Assembly (NCBI GenBank): GCA_030737835.1
Contig: JAUJYN010000017.1
Span: 3,410,001 to 3,474,000, forward strand
Direction of reading: 5' to 3'
Length of the DNA: 64,000 nucleotides
Origin: Acorus gramineus
Lineage: Eukaryota > Streptophyta > Magnoliopsida > Acorales > Acoraceae
This document shows positions 1 through 9,915 of the stretch, in pieces. The position numbers and the translations under genes are program-made. Under the pieces are notes generated by a model, which saw only the letters and a program-made list of their open reading frames with translations, searched no databases and had not been told where the DNA came from. The number at the start of each line of letters is the position of its first letter. Within the stretch, counting starts at the first letter, position 1.

Positions 1-2
1 GG

Positions 3-1492
3 ATCAGCGTTCGAGAGACTCCTGCGGGTGGCTTTTTGGCCAGGCTAGTGGTGCAGCCCGTTCTTCTCGACGAGATCCGCACGGCTCAGGGGCAGGATCC
101 TCACTTTCTAGTCCTCTCTGAAGGCGTCGCCCGGGGCGAGCGTCCGGACTACCAGATTCGAGGGGACGGGATCCTGCGGTTCAGAGGTCGAGTATGCATT
201 CCTGACGACGCAGAGCTGAAGCAGAAGATCTTGGACGAGGCCCATCGTTCGAGGTACACAGTGCATCCTGGTGGCACGAAGATGTACAGGGGCCTTCGTC
301 GTGGCTACTGGTGGCGCGGGATGAAGACGGATATTGCCCGTTTCGTTGCCCGTTGCTTGGTATGCCAGCAGGTGAAGTCGGAGCATCAGCGTCCTGCGGG
401 GAAGCTGCAGTCCATTGAGATTCCTCAGTGGAAGTGGGAGCAGATCACCATGGACTTCGTTTCGGGTTTGCCGAGGTCACGTTCGGGTCGCGATGCCATC
501 TGGGTAATCGTCGACCGACTGACGAAGTCCGCTCATTTCCTCCCCATCCGACTCACCGATTCTCTGGACACCCTGGCGCAGTTGTTTGTCTCCGAGATTG
601 TTCGTCTCCATGGCACTCCCGTCAGCATCATTTCTGATCGAGACGCGCGATTTACTTCGAGGTTCTGGCGTAGCCTCCAGCACGCCCTTGGTACGAACCT
701 CCACTTTAGTACAGCGTTTCATCCGCAGACGGACGGCTAGTCAGAGAGGACGATCCAGACCTTGGAGGACATGCTGCGAGCTTGCGTTCTCGATTTTGGG
801 GGCAGTTGGGAGAGGCATCTTCCGCTGGTGGAGTTTGCCTACAACAACAGCTACCACTCGAGTATCAGGATGGCTCCATACGAGGTGCTCTATGGCCGCA
901 GCTGCAGGTCCCCCTTGTGTTGGGACGAGGTCGGAGAGCGCCAGTTGGAGGGACCAGAGATCATCCACCAGACCTCAGAGATGGTCAAGACGATTCGCGA
1001 GCGTATCCGAGTCGCTCAGAGCCATCAGAAGAGCTACGCCGATCGTCGTCGCCGTGAGCTCGTCTTCGAGGTTGGTGACCATGTCTTCCTGAAGGTGTCC
1101 CCGATGAAGGGCATCTTCCGTTTCGGCGTGCGGGGCAAGCTGAGTCTGCGTTTCATTGGGCCGTTCCTCATCCTCGAGCGAGTTGGGGAGGTGGCCTATC
1201 GCATAGCTCTGCCCCCACAGCTGGCTCAGGCCCATGACGTCTTCCATGTCTCGCAGCTGAGGCGTTACGTCCACGATCCTGCTCACGTCATCCCGTTCGA
1301 GCCCTCGTCTTCGAGCCGGACTTGTCATTCGTCGAGCAGCCGATTGAGATCCTGGACCGCCGCGAGAAGAGGCTCCGCACCAAGACCGTCCAGTTGGTCA
1401 AGGTGCGATGGCAGCACCGTTCCGGTGCCGAGGCCACATGGGAGCTCGAGGACGCCATGCGTGACGCATACCCGCATCTTTTCCCTTCCTAG
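3..1492 (+). pseudogene. Partial pol: integrase and chromodomain of element A, broken
   Basis: The frame is open from base 3. It gives the integrase zinc finger (His-rich [11 protein letters not shown] near 243-275, CLVC near 354), the catalytic core (Asp of MDF near 451, Asp of SDRDARF near 640) and the PQTDG block. A TAG at 738-740 replaces the usual Gln codon two codons before the catalytic Glu (SER). Reading resumes in the same frame at 741. A one-base loss near 1303, in the DPAHVIPFEP region, shifts the frame. The final chromodomain (QPIEILDRREKRL...YPHLFPS) then continues in another frame to TAG at 1490-1492. The usual product would insert cDNA and target it to chromatin. With one nonsense codon and one frameshift this copy should not make a working protein. 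The assignment follows the near-identical pol of element D. Confidence 0.92.
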
Positions 1493-1527
1493 ATGTTTTT
1501 GTATTTATTTTGAGGACAAAATTTCCT

Positions 1528-1540
1528 AAGGGGGGAAGAA
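1528..1540 (+). other. Polypurine tract of element A
   Basis: The purine run AAGGGGGGAAGAA lies immediately before the 3' LTR start (TGTTATATATG). This is the expected plus-strand primer position in an LTR retrotransposon. The same run, reverse-complemented, abuts the LTRs of B, C, D, G, H and I. Confidence 0.88.
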
Positions 1541-2307
1541 TGTTATATATGTGTCACTTTTATCCTTCTGGTCACCATTGGAGCATTCTGGTAGTTTTTC
1601 AACTTTTTCTTTTTTCGATCGGAACCGCTAAAATTTTGGACTTTTAGCTATCATCCTGAGCTTGAGAACTCCGATTGAAAATCTAACTGCATATTATGTG
1701 TCCTGGTGCCATTTCAAGCCACTCACAAAAATTTCATCGAATTCTGGTAACGTTTTAGAATTTCACAGTTCCGAATCGTATCCGGGTTTTGACCAAGCGA
1801 AGAGTCATTGGGAGACTTGACTTGGTCAAAGTTGACCCTTGACTTGGTCAATTGGTTTTGTTTGGTAGTGTGGTTGGGTTGACTAGGGTCAAAGCTCACC
1901 TAAACCTAACTAAACCTAGCTTAACCTAATTAGTTCTAAGTGTAAGTGGTGAGTGTGTGAGAGTGTGTGTGTGGGGACTTAAGGTCCACGCCCAAGCATA
2001 GTGTATCCCTATTCATCATCTTCTCTCTCAAGCTTTCTCATCTTCTCTCTTTTTCCACCTTTTGATCTAGTAGGAGTGGTTGAAAGAAGAAACCCTAGAA
2101 GGAGAAAAGTTTGGTAAGGACCCGATCTATCCTTCCATGGTTTCATTTTCGATTTCCCCCTTGTGAAACCTCCTCTCTTACCTCCTTTTCTCCTCTGTTT
2201 TCAGCCCTTCTTTGGCTGAGAAGAGGGCTTGGTGGAGGTGGTCTTGGTGGTGGCAAATCGGTGTGCGAAGGGCACCCGTTTTCACTCCTTTGTCTTTCCT
2301 CCCTTGG

Positions 2308-3719
2308 GTAAGCTTTCTTTCTTCCTTTTCTTGTGTAGATGCTTGTTTAGGATTGCATATGGGTATGCATGGCATGCATGGTGGTTAGGGGGTTGCGGGG
2401 GGGGGGGGGCTGTTGGGGGCGCGTGCGCGCGAGCCTCTGCGCGCAGGTAAGCGTAGGCAGGCGCAGGCGCGCAGTCGGGCGCGCTGGTGGGCGTGCGCAC
2501 GTACGCGCAGGCTGTACGCGCGGGCGTGCGAGCGGCTGCTGTGCAGGGGAGCAGCAATGGGCGCGGGGGTAGTGCGCTGGGGCGCAGTGCGTGCGGGTGT
2601 GCGCGCGAGATGCTGCGCTGGGGCGCGAGGGCTGGGGCGCGGGGTTGCGTGCGTGCGTGCACACCCGTGCGCGTGCGTGCGGGTGGCCGTGCGCATGGCT
2701 GCTCGGGGGTGCGGGACTGTGTCGGGGTACTCGGACTCGCGTGCGTACGGGCCCGTATGCATGCTTGTCCGAGTGTTGGGTATTTTTAGCGTATTTCTTG
2801 CGTATTTGTGTATTTTACTCACCATTTTGGTTTCCCATGTCTTGCAGATCTTTACGGGCGATCAAGCGACGACCCGGGTATTGGTGAGTGGGACAATCCA
2901 ACCCAGTTGGGAGGCATTCGATGCACGTAGTCGTGCATTGCCCTCCCCTGGGGCACCATAATTGCATATTAGATAGTATTAATTGTAAACTATGCATGCA
3001 TGATTATTATGTAGTATCCATGCCACCCTAGGCCTTGCATGTTAGGGATATGCACCCTTATGATATGTGTAAAGGCCCAAGCATCCTGATACCATGTTTT
3101 CATGCTAGGGAAGCCTCGACCTACGCATGCGTCCCATTTAGTTTAATTTATTTAAATCAAATGTGAGTTTTGTAATTAGCATGCCTTAGAGAATATTATA
3201 ACCTCGTTGTTATAATATATGCTTCCCTGCATCTTAGTTATGCACCCTAGAGGAATTCTGAAGAATTCATGACATTTGTAGAGTTGAGATCGGTGTCGGC
3301 GGATCCAAGTGGATCGTATCCGTGTGGGTAGGCTGTTTCTCTTCCCTTCGTTGGATACGTGTAGGGACTTCTCAGCGTTAGACAGGCTGTCCTGACAGAG
3401 GGCTCCCATCAGTAGGCACCTCCTGATTTGGTTTCGGACTGTGCTGAATCGTGGGAGTAGACCAGGCGAGCTACGGTGTGGAGGAGAGGCTATCGGTGGA
3501 CCAAGGGTGATTAACAGCCTAGTCAGTCCCAAAAGACCATGTCACCAGTTTGAGGGTGAGGGTGAGGGTGTAGTGGGTTGGCGATGAGCGACCCACTGGT
3601 TTGTGTAGTTGTTGCCACTTAGAGGCTATAAATGATTTGAGATTAAATATGAATTGTGATGCATGGGTTGTGCTATTCACTAAGCGTGTGGCTGACCCCT
3701 CGCATATATTTTTTTTCAG
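2308..3719 (+). other. Splice-site-like architecture inside LTR A
   Basis: A donor-like GTAAGC starts at 2308. An acceptor TCTTGCAG ends at 2847, preceded by a pyrimidine stretch and a TTTACTCACC branch-like motif. A 36-nt block follows (2848-2883), then a strong donor GTGAGT at 2884, and an acceptor TTTTTTTTCAG ends at 3719. The same four signals occur at equivalent places in the other LTRs. The two implied introns are 540 and 836 nt. Splicing is inferred from signals only. The first implied intron contains the GC-rich tract, which is unusual for a plant intron. Confidence 0.5.
3554..3597 (+). other. G-quadruplex motif plus hairpin in LTR A
   Basis: Four GGG runs at 3554, 3560, 3566 and 3575 are separated by loops of 3, 3 and 6 nt, a canonical quadruplex pattern on the sense strand. 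The last run is also part of a 7-bp stem, AGTGGGT (3572-3578) pairing with ACCCACT (3591-3597). Quadruplex and hairpin are therefore mutually exclusive in this sequence. LTR A has one unit; other LTRs have up to four. Confidence 0.6.
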
Positions 3720-4463
3720 TGATATCCGAGTCGGATCGGCAGGAGGAGCTCCCTGAGGCACGTCAGCAGTAGCAGAGCAGCGTCACGTTCTGCGTGCGAG
3801 AGGCCATTCAGCATCCCCCTTTGATTGTATGTATTGTATTCCGTGCTTGGGCACACGTTTGTATTATATTTGGATGTCGAGTATATATTGTCTCTCACAG
3901 GACAATTGATTATGTATCGGGTCTGTAATATGTCTTTGAATTACAGACTCAGTCTTTTAGCTTCCGCTATTTGTGTATATATTATGTCAGCCTCTTTGTT
4001 GTCTGTGTTGTCATTGTTGATATTGTTTAGAGTATATTATTGACCTCCTGTATAGACTGCTGATATCATATATACACTTGCCGCGTCCCGGGGACGGCCG
4101 CCCTGGGGCGTGACAGGCGGGGTGGAGAATTATACTGACATCCTTCTGACACTTCACATAAGGCCGATCGCCCTTAGTGCGTTTGCCTCCGAGAGGCCTC
4201 CCATCCTGCGAAGCGTTCTCCATGAGGTGAGCGCCTGCGCGTCTGTTCTTCGTGAAGCCGTCGACCTGCTCGAGGGGTGCTCTAACGCCGCCGGGACCGC
4301 TGCCTCTGATTGGAGGAAGAGGTACTTCCCTCTGACCCTTCAGCATTGATGGTCAGAGGGTTGGGCCGTCCAGAAGGTGGTGGCCAGATTTCTTCATGGA
4401 CTGGCTGTTATCGATCCATGTTCCTATAGAATTGTTGCATCGAGACTTCGATCATCTGCTGCA

Positions 4464-4628
4464 TCAACTTTTGCAGACGGGTAAATAGAGTCTCTTCGTG
4501 GACTCCATTACCCGCCTGAAGCCTTGGACCTGACTGGCCAAGGTTTTCGGTGAGCCGTCTGCAGCATCGGATGGGAGAACGTTTTGTTCATGTCGTCCTC
4601 CTGCATTGGTTTCACTCAGACCTGACAT
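4464..4628 (-). pseudogene. gag N-terminal fragment of element K
   Basis: A 55-codon frame opens with ATG about 35 nt downstream of the putative primer site (MSGLSETNAGGRHEQ...) and ends at TGA at 4464. Its position just after the primer site is what a gag start should have. The protein itself is not one I recognise, and the downstream continuation is frame-broken and then interrupted at 4116. It could equally be an untranslated leader that is open by chance. Confidence 0.35.
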
Positions 4629-4674
4629 TGCGAACACTGGCTTTTTGTTTCGTGTCCCACAGACGGCGCCAAAC

Positions 4675-5377
4675 TGAGGTGGATATTTTCCCCATTTAGT
4701 TAAATTTGTAAATTTCTTGGGAAAAAAGAACTCAAGCAATATGAATTCTTGTAGCTATGCTTCAATTCTCTCAATGGCTGTTTAGGAAATAACATAAATG
4801 ACGCACAATGATTGTGCTTGACTCAATGGATAACTTTTTTGACCTTGCTTGACTGTGCCCATAGAGTGCTGAGCGCGCAACCTCTTTATAGGTTGCCTAC
4901 GTACCCCTTGGGAATCAAGTCACACGTAGTTCCTTTATTACCCTTGTAACCGCCTTGCCACTAAGTGTTTAGTGGGCTTTTTCCTAGTCAAACCCCCTAG
5001 CATTTACGCTCCACGTCGGTCCTTGATTACCCACGTTCTGTTGGTAATGGGCCTTAAATGCTACCTTGGCAGTTACAGGCGTTAGTGGTCTTCTGACCAT
5101 TTCTTCATCTTGCTCGGAGTCTCTTGATGTGCTCGCCCGTACATTTTACATCATGCCTTCGAGGAGTAAGGTCGACCGACCAGACCTCATGTCTGGTCGT
5201 GCCTTAGACTACTTGCCTTCGAGGATTAAGGTCGATCGACCAGACCTCATGTCTGGTCGTGCCTTAGACTACTCGCCTTCGAGGAGTAAGGTCGACCGAC
5301 CAGACCTCATGTCTAGTCGATTGGAACTCGGATTCGCGGGCCCCACGGTAGGCCCACGTCCGTCCTGGTGTGACACA
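4675..5377 (-). repeat. Putative 5' LTR of element K
   Basis: This block of about 700 bp lies between TGAGGTGG (4675, adjoining the primer site at 4661-4674) and TGACACA (5371-5377). On the minus strand it therefore reads TGTGTCA...CACCTCA. It includes a 60-bp minisatellite near its minus-strand start. No partner LTR is in the window, so the outer boundary is by TG/CA convention only. Confidence 0.5.
5155..5320. repeat. 60-bp minisatellite, about 2.7 units
   Basis: Units begin at about 5155, 5215 and 5275 with an exact 60-bp period (CTTCGAGGAGTAAGGTCGAC...). Each unit holds a perfect 9-bp inverted repeat, CGACCAGAC and GTCTGGTCG, around a 5-nt loop CTCAT; the third unit has one stem change. 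It lies in LTR K. The 108-residue frame through it is a by-product of a period divisible by three. Confidence 0.88.
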
Positions 5378-5938
5378 TTACCCCTGATATGACATGTGTC
5401 GTGGTAAGTATTTTTACCTCTACAATGACAAAAAATCAAAATCAAAATAATGTATTCAAATCGAAAAAGGACTAGTCTGAATGGATCGCCATTGTTTGCA
5501 CCATAAACTAGTCACAAAAAAACTAAATGAATCAAAATTCTTCTCTTCTCCACTGATCGAACTGAAACAAAAATAAAATTCGATGTTTGTTTTCAAATCC
5601 ACCGATCCATCTAAATTTGAAAACTAAAATATCGTGAATCTAGTAATTTTTGGGATTTGAAAAACCTAACCTAGATGTATCAATTTCTAATTGCACCAAA
5701 ATCAGATCACACATAAAAATAAAATCGAGAATTCACCACGTATACACAGATCAGATCTGAATAAAAAATGAAATTGATATTTGTTTTTCCATCCCTCGAT
5801 CATTCAAAAACAGAAATGGACAATCGTAAATGTTTTGGACGACTCATTGAAAACAAATATTCAAAAACGGGAAAGATATCACATATCATAACTACCTCGG
5901 GATTAATGGAGCGGTTATGGAATACTAAAACGATTATT
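5378..5938. other. AT-rich intergenic DNA, no gene seen
   Basis: I found no ORF of note, no LTR ends and no RNA gene. The stretch is AT-rich with several ATCGA/GATCGG-containing short repeats, consistent with old diverged DNA between element K and the fold-back element. Confidence 0.6.
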
Positions 5939-6120
5939 TAGGGAGGGGGGTATTATAGGTATTTCAATTTTTTCACCTCATGGGGCTTGGGATGGGGTCT
6001 ATCAAATGGGGCCTAAAAATCATTATTGTTTGGAAAATGATTCATAGGCCCCATTTCATAGGCCTCATGTAAGCCCCATGAGGTGGCATTTGAGACATTA
6101 CCCTTAATACCCCTAATTTG
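5939..6120. mobile_element. Fold-back (MITE-like) element
   Basis: Two arms of about 85 bp are imperfect inverted repeats. The left arm carries CACCTCATGGGGCTT at 5974, AAATGGGGCCTA near 6015 and AATCATT. The right arm carries the complement (AATGATT...TAGGCCCCATTT...AAGCCCCATGAGGTG, ending at 6085). The outer parts AGGGGGGTATTA and TAATACCCCT also pair. The centre is a short AT loop near 6030. There is no coding capacity. Superfamily and TSD are not clear from the sequence. Confidence 0.6.
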
Positions 6121-6949
6121 ATTTTAAGTAATATCCACCATAATCAATGGGCAGTTAGGATCTGCCGAATTATTGTCGCATTCATTTTGCACTATTTCCT
6201 TTTTGGATCTGTCATTTTGAATCACAAATTGCATGATGAAATTTTCATGTTCTTGAATCCTTTTTGGATCTGCCGTTCTTGAATTCTTTTGGATCTGCCG
6301 TTGTTGAGTCACAAACTGCCCACAATTGATGTTTGATCAAATATTGCATTCGAATGCATATCCAGAGGACTTTCTCATCAATTATTCTGATCGAAAAAAA
6401 AAACTGATCATCTGTGACTTTCTTGTCAATGGAGGTTGATTCAGGTGCGGCGTTTGCTAAATTTACTTGTATGCAAATTTTTTTTTTCTGTTTCAAATAC
6501 TCTGTTTTGGACGATCGATCATTCTGGCAATTTCATAATATGGTGATTGTGAATTTTGTGTTTTTATATGTTTTTCAATGTTGCAGGTTTATTTCTGGCA
6601 GTTGTTGTTTGACGTTGAATTATCTGTTACATTGTTTTATAATTTTGTTTGAGTTATATTATATTCATTTCTTTTATGGAGTAATGTGTATTTTTAATTA
6701 CTTAGTTATATTTGGAATTGTATCTGAAATGTTATAAGGCTATGCAGAAAACCTTAATGATATATCTAAGGGAAACAAACTTTTAGTGAAATAAATGTGT
6801 GAAACAGACTTGCATAGCCAATTTTACTATGAGTACTATATTTCTAGTTTATGTTTATTTTATTTTTTTGGTGTATACATGAACACATTTATAGCATTTT
6901 TGTGGATGTTTGTTTGTTCAATACAGGGAACATAGGGATTTCATTGTCA
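6121..6949. other. AT-rich DNA upstream of the FAR1 pseudogene
   Basis: No convincing gene is present. TTTTGGATCTG recurs three times (near 6200, 6260 and 6290), with TTGAATCACAAA/TTGAGTCACAAACTGC flanks, giving a degenerate local duplication. An acceptor-like AATACAG just before 6926 may be the 3' end of a leader intron of the downstream pseudogene. Confidence 0.45.
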
Positions 6950-9254
6950 ATGATAGGCAGTCCACAAAATGGTTTCTTTGTTGAAGTTGAGCTGCAATGT
7001 GCCGAGGCAATTGCCCCAAGTGTCGGAATGACATTTAATTCAGAAGAAGATGTGAGAACATTTTATAACAACTTTGCACATAGAGAAGGTTTTGGCATTG
7101 CAAAGATTCACAGTAAAAAGGATGAAAATGGAAGGTTGAGGTTTTATTCTCTTGCATGTTGTGGGAATGGGAAGCATGTGTCAAACGAGAAGAATGCTTT
7201 TAATGTTAGGTCATCTATGAAAGCTGGATGTGGAGCAAGGATTAACATCAGTGTTAAGGATGGTGATTTGTTTACGATTTCAAAGGTAATTCTGGACCAT
7301 AACCATCATTTGAGTCCACTCAAAGCTCGTCATTTTGCGTGCCATCGTAAAATTGATCCACTGTCTAAAAGAGTGTTGGATTTAAATGATCAAGATGGTA
7401 TTAGAACTTCTAAAAGTTTCCATTCTCTTGTCATCGAAGCTAGTGGTTATGATTGCATGTCATACGAGGAGAAGGATGCTAGGAACTACTTATCCAAATC
7501 AAGATTGGTGGGGCTTGGAGGAGGAGATGCTCAAGCTGTATGTGATTACTTTGTTTGGATGTAGAAGAGGAATCCAAATTTTTTCATGTGGTTTATTTTG
7601 ATGACAACCTAAGGTGAGAAATATTTTTTGGGCTGATGCAAGGTCTAGAGCTCTTTATGAGTCATTTTCAGATGTGATATCATTTGACTCAACATATTTG
7701 ACAAATAAGTACGACATGCCATTTGCTCCATTTGTTGGTGTACCACTGTCAATCAGTTTTGTTTGGATGTGGGTTATTGTGAAATGAAAACAAAGCTACA
7801 TATTTATGGCTATTCAAATCTTGGTTGGAGTGTATGTCAAGACGTAAACTGAACGCTATAGTTACTGATCAGTGCAAGGCGATACAGGGGACTGTTGCAC
7901 AAGTTGTTCCACATTCACGTCACAAATTGTGTTTATGGCATATCATGAAGAAAATCCCTAAAAAACTTGGCAGGTTTGTATTTTTTTACCTGTCAATTAT
8001 TTTAGTGCAGTTTTTTATTCATGTGTTTAGTTTATGTAGCTACTACGCGTTTTAAGAATTTAAGTAAGTTACATTATAGTTAATTCAGTTACATTGTATG
8101 CATTCTTTTCTCTTAGTAGTTACATTTTGATTAATCAAGTTACATTATAAATTAATTGTTTTGTTTGAATTTTGCAGTTACAAAACTTATAATGACATTA
8201 AAGCAAAATTGAAGTCCATTGTGTATGAGTCTCTAACAGCTGATGAATTTGATCACAATTGGTTGGAAATGATAGCAGAAAATGATCTGTGTAACAATGT
8301 CTGGCTTACAGAGCTATTCAACTTTCGACAACAATGGGCTCCAGTTTATGTCAAACAAACGTTTTGGGGTAGTATGTCAACCACACAGAGAAGTGAAAGC
8401 ATGAACACATTTTTTGATGATTATGTTAACTCAAAAACAACTTTGAAGCAATTTGTGGAACAATATGACAATGCATTGAAAAGCAAAGTTGAAAAAGAGG
8501 ATAAGGCTGATTTTCATTCTATAAATTCAAGCATTCCTTTGCTTATAGATTTTCCCTTTGAAAAGCAATTCCAAGAAGCTTATACACATGATATTTTCAA
8601 GAAGTTTCAGACTTAAATCAAGGGGTTAATCTATTGCAACTTGGTCCCTTCATGTAATGTAGATGGTGTTAGAACTTTCACTATTATTGATGTTTCCAAT
8701 GGCAAAGATGGAGCTATGAAGTCAAGCAGGAAGTTCGATGTTTGTGTTGTCTTTTTTAATATTATGGTATAATGTGCAGACACTCTATTAAAGTGCTGAT
8801 TCATACTAATACAATGGAAGTCTCTTCACACTATATTCTTGATCGTTGACGGAAGGGAATCAAACGTAAACACAATTCTATCAAAAACTGTTATGACGAT
8901 CGGATTCCAAATGACTACATGAGGAGGCACCACGAACTGTATTCAAGATTTGTGAATGTTGCTGAAGCTGCTGTTGTCTCTCAAGAGAAACTAGAATTAA
9001 CCAAAAAATATCTTGATTCTTTGCATGCTCATCTGATCAATTTGTCAAAAGAAATTTTCAACTGTAGCATTGCTAGTGAAGAACCATTGCCAGATTCAAT
9101 TGTTCACTCTCCAATAAAGGTTCGAAGTAAAGGGCGTACACCATCCAAAAGGAAGGCATCCAAGGTTTATAAACCAAGGAGAAAGAAGTCGAAGAACCCT
9201 GAAAGGTGTGACACACAGATTGTTGATGAAACTGTTGGATATGCTGGATTTTGA
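6950..9254 (+). pseudogene. FAR1/FHY3-family, MULE-derived transposase-like pseudogene
   Basis: The start is placed at the ATG of MIGSPQNG. The N-terminal FAR1 DNA-binding domain is clear (FYNNFAHREGFGIAK..., Cys residues, DHNHHLSP). The MULE transposase core follows in pieces: [19 protein letters not shown] near 7680-7740 and TDQCKAIQ...HKLCLWHIMKKIP near 7865-7960. A GT-AG intron at 7974-8177 joins in phase to YKTYNDIKAKLKS. The block FWGSMSTTQRSESMN lies near 8365. The C-terminal part YILDR/RKGIKRKH near 8835 and a basic tail (KPRRKKSKNPER) end at TGA in 9252-9254. Breaks include TAG at 7562-7564, frame changes near 7600 and 7750-7790, TAA at 8614, and TGA replacing a Trp codon near 8850. 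FAR1 proteins are DNA-binding regulators derived from Mutator-like transposases. This copy may be either a gene relic or an element's own transposase; no terminal repeats were found. Confidence 0.88.
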
Positions 9255-9369
9255 TTTTCTTCATCTTTATATCTTTGTATTTTCCTCCTTATATCTTTGT
9301 GTTCCTTTCTCATAGACATGCTCCGCATCATTTTATGTTGAATTTCTTTTAATGTAATGTGATAGTGGA
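9255..9369. other. 3' flank of the FAR1 pseudogene
   Basis: AT-rich sequence containing repeated CTTTATATCTTTGT/CCTTATATCTTTGT motifs. It is cut by element B at 9374/9375 and continues at 19178. Confidence 0.5.
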
Positions 9370-9374
9370 TGACA
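9370..9374. repeat. Left target-site duplication of element B (TGACA)
   Basis: TGACA directly precedes the LTR end TGTCACGCC at 9375. The identical five bases follow the opposite LTR end at 19178-19182, which defines both ends of B. Confidence 0.95.
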
Positions 9375-9915
9375 TGTCACGCCCCGGGCGTCCCCGAGAC
9401 GCGGCAAGTGTATATAAAATATCAGAATCTACACAGGAGGTCAATAATATCATACACAAGCTACTAGAATGACATACAGACAACAAAAGCAGGGCTGACA
9501 TGATATATACACCAAATGCGGATAACTAAAGGCTGAATCTGTAATCAAAACACACTACAGACTCCATACATAATCACATGTCCTGTGAGAGCCAATATAC
9601 ATACAAAGACGTCCAAATACAACACAAACGCGTGCCCAAGCACGGAAAATAATACATACTGGCACAAGGGGTGCTGATAGTCTCTGCAACTCGCGGGACG
9701 TGGCGCTACTCCGCTATTGATGAAGTCCCTCGGGGAGCTCCTCCTTTGGATCCGACTCAGATGACACTGAAGAGAAAATATTATGCGAGGGGTGAGCCAC
9801 ACGCTCAGTGAACGGCACAACCCATGCATCACAGACAATATTGACCACAACCAAATATCCTTATAATCCACAATTCATATTACTTAATCCACAAATGATA
9901 GCACAACTCAAAGCC

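Larger units (their letters stand above)
1..4115 (+). mobile_element. Element A: 3' portion of a Tekay-type chromovirus
   Basis: The window opens inside the RNase H to integrase linker of a Ty3/gypsy polyprotein. The element runs through integrase, chromodomain, polypurine tract and a 2575-bp 3' LTR. The LTR ends are TGTTATATATG at 1541 and GGGGCGTGACA at 4115. It is the only substantially complete + strand element here; the other + strand copy is LTR J. It appears to have inserted into the gag leader of element K, whose sequence resumes at 4116. The 5' half and the upstream target-site copy lie outside the window, so TSD and age cannot be judged. Confidence 0.93.
1541..4115 (+). repeat. 3' LTR of element A
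   Basis: This is a 2575-bp LTR with TG...CA ends. The order along it is: U3 with purine/pyrimidine-rich DNA; a leader-like stretch ending in a donor-like CTTGG/GTAAGC at 2308; a GC- and CpG-rich tract at about 2396-2760; a CTTGCAG acceptor-like site at 2847; an exon-like block at 2848-2883; a G-quadruplex plus hairpin at 3554-3597; another acceptor-like site at 3719; and an AT-rich 3' part ending GGGGCGTGACA. The ends match every other LTR in the window, but the family is distinct in its middle. No clear TATA box was found in this copy; GACTTAAGG near 1977 is at the equivalent place. Confidence 0.93.
4116..5377 (-). mobile_element. Element K: truncated non-chromovirus gypsy remnant
   Basis: On the minus strand an LTR-like block ends in CACCTCA, followed directly by GTTTGGCGCCGTCTGTGGGA. 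A GGCGCC-containing primer site of this sort is familiar from plant Tat/Athila-like gypsy elements, and it differs from the Met-tRNA site used elsewhere in the window. Downstream are about 560 bp of leader and gag start. The rest was cut off where element A sits (4115/4116). Assignment to a clade is tentative because no RT remains. Confidence 0.55.

Noticed and set aside
4110-4349. 79-codon + strand frame at the A/K junction
   Set aside because: It straddles the LTR end of element A and antisense sequence of element K, so it cannot be an original gene.
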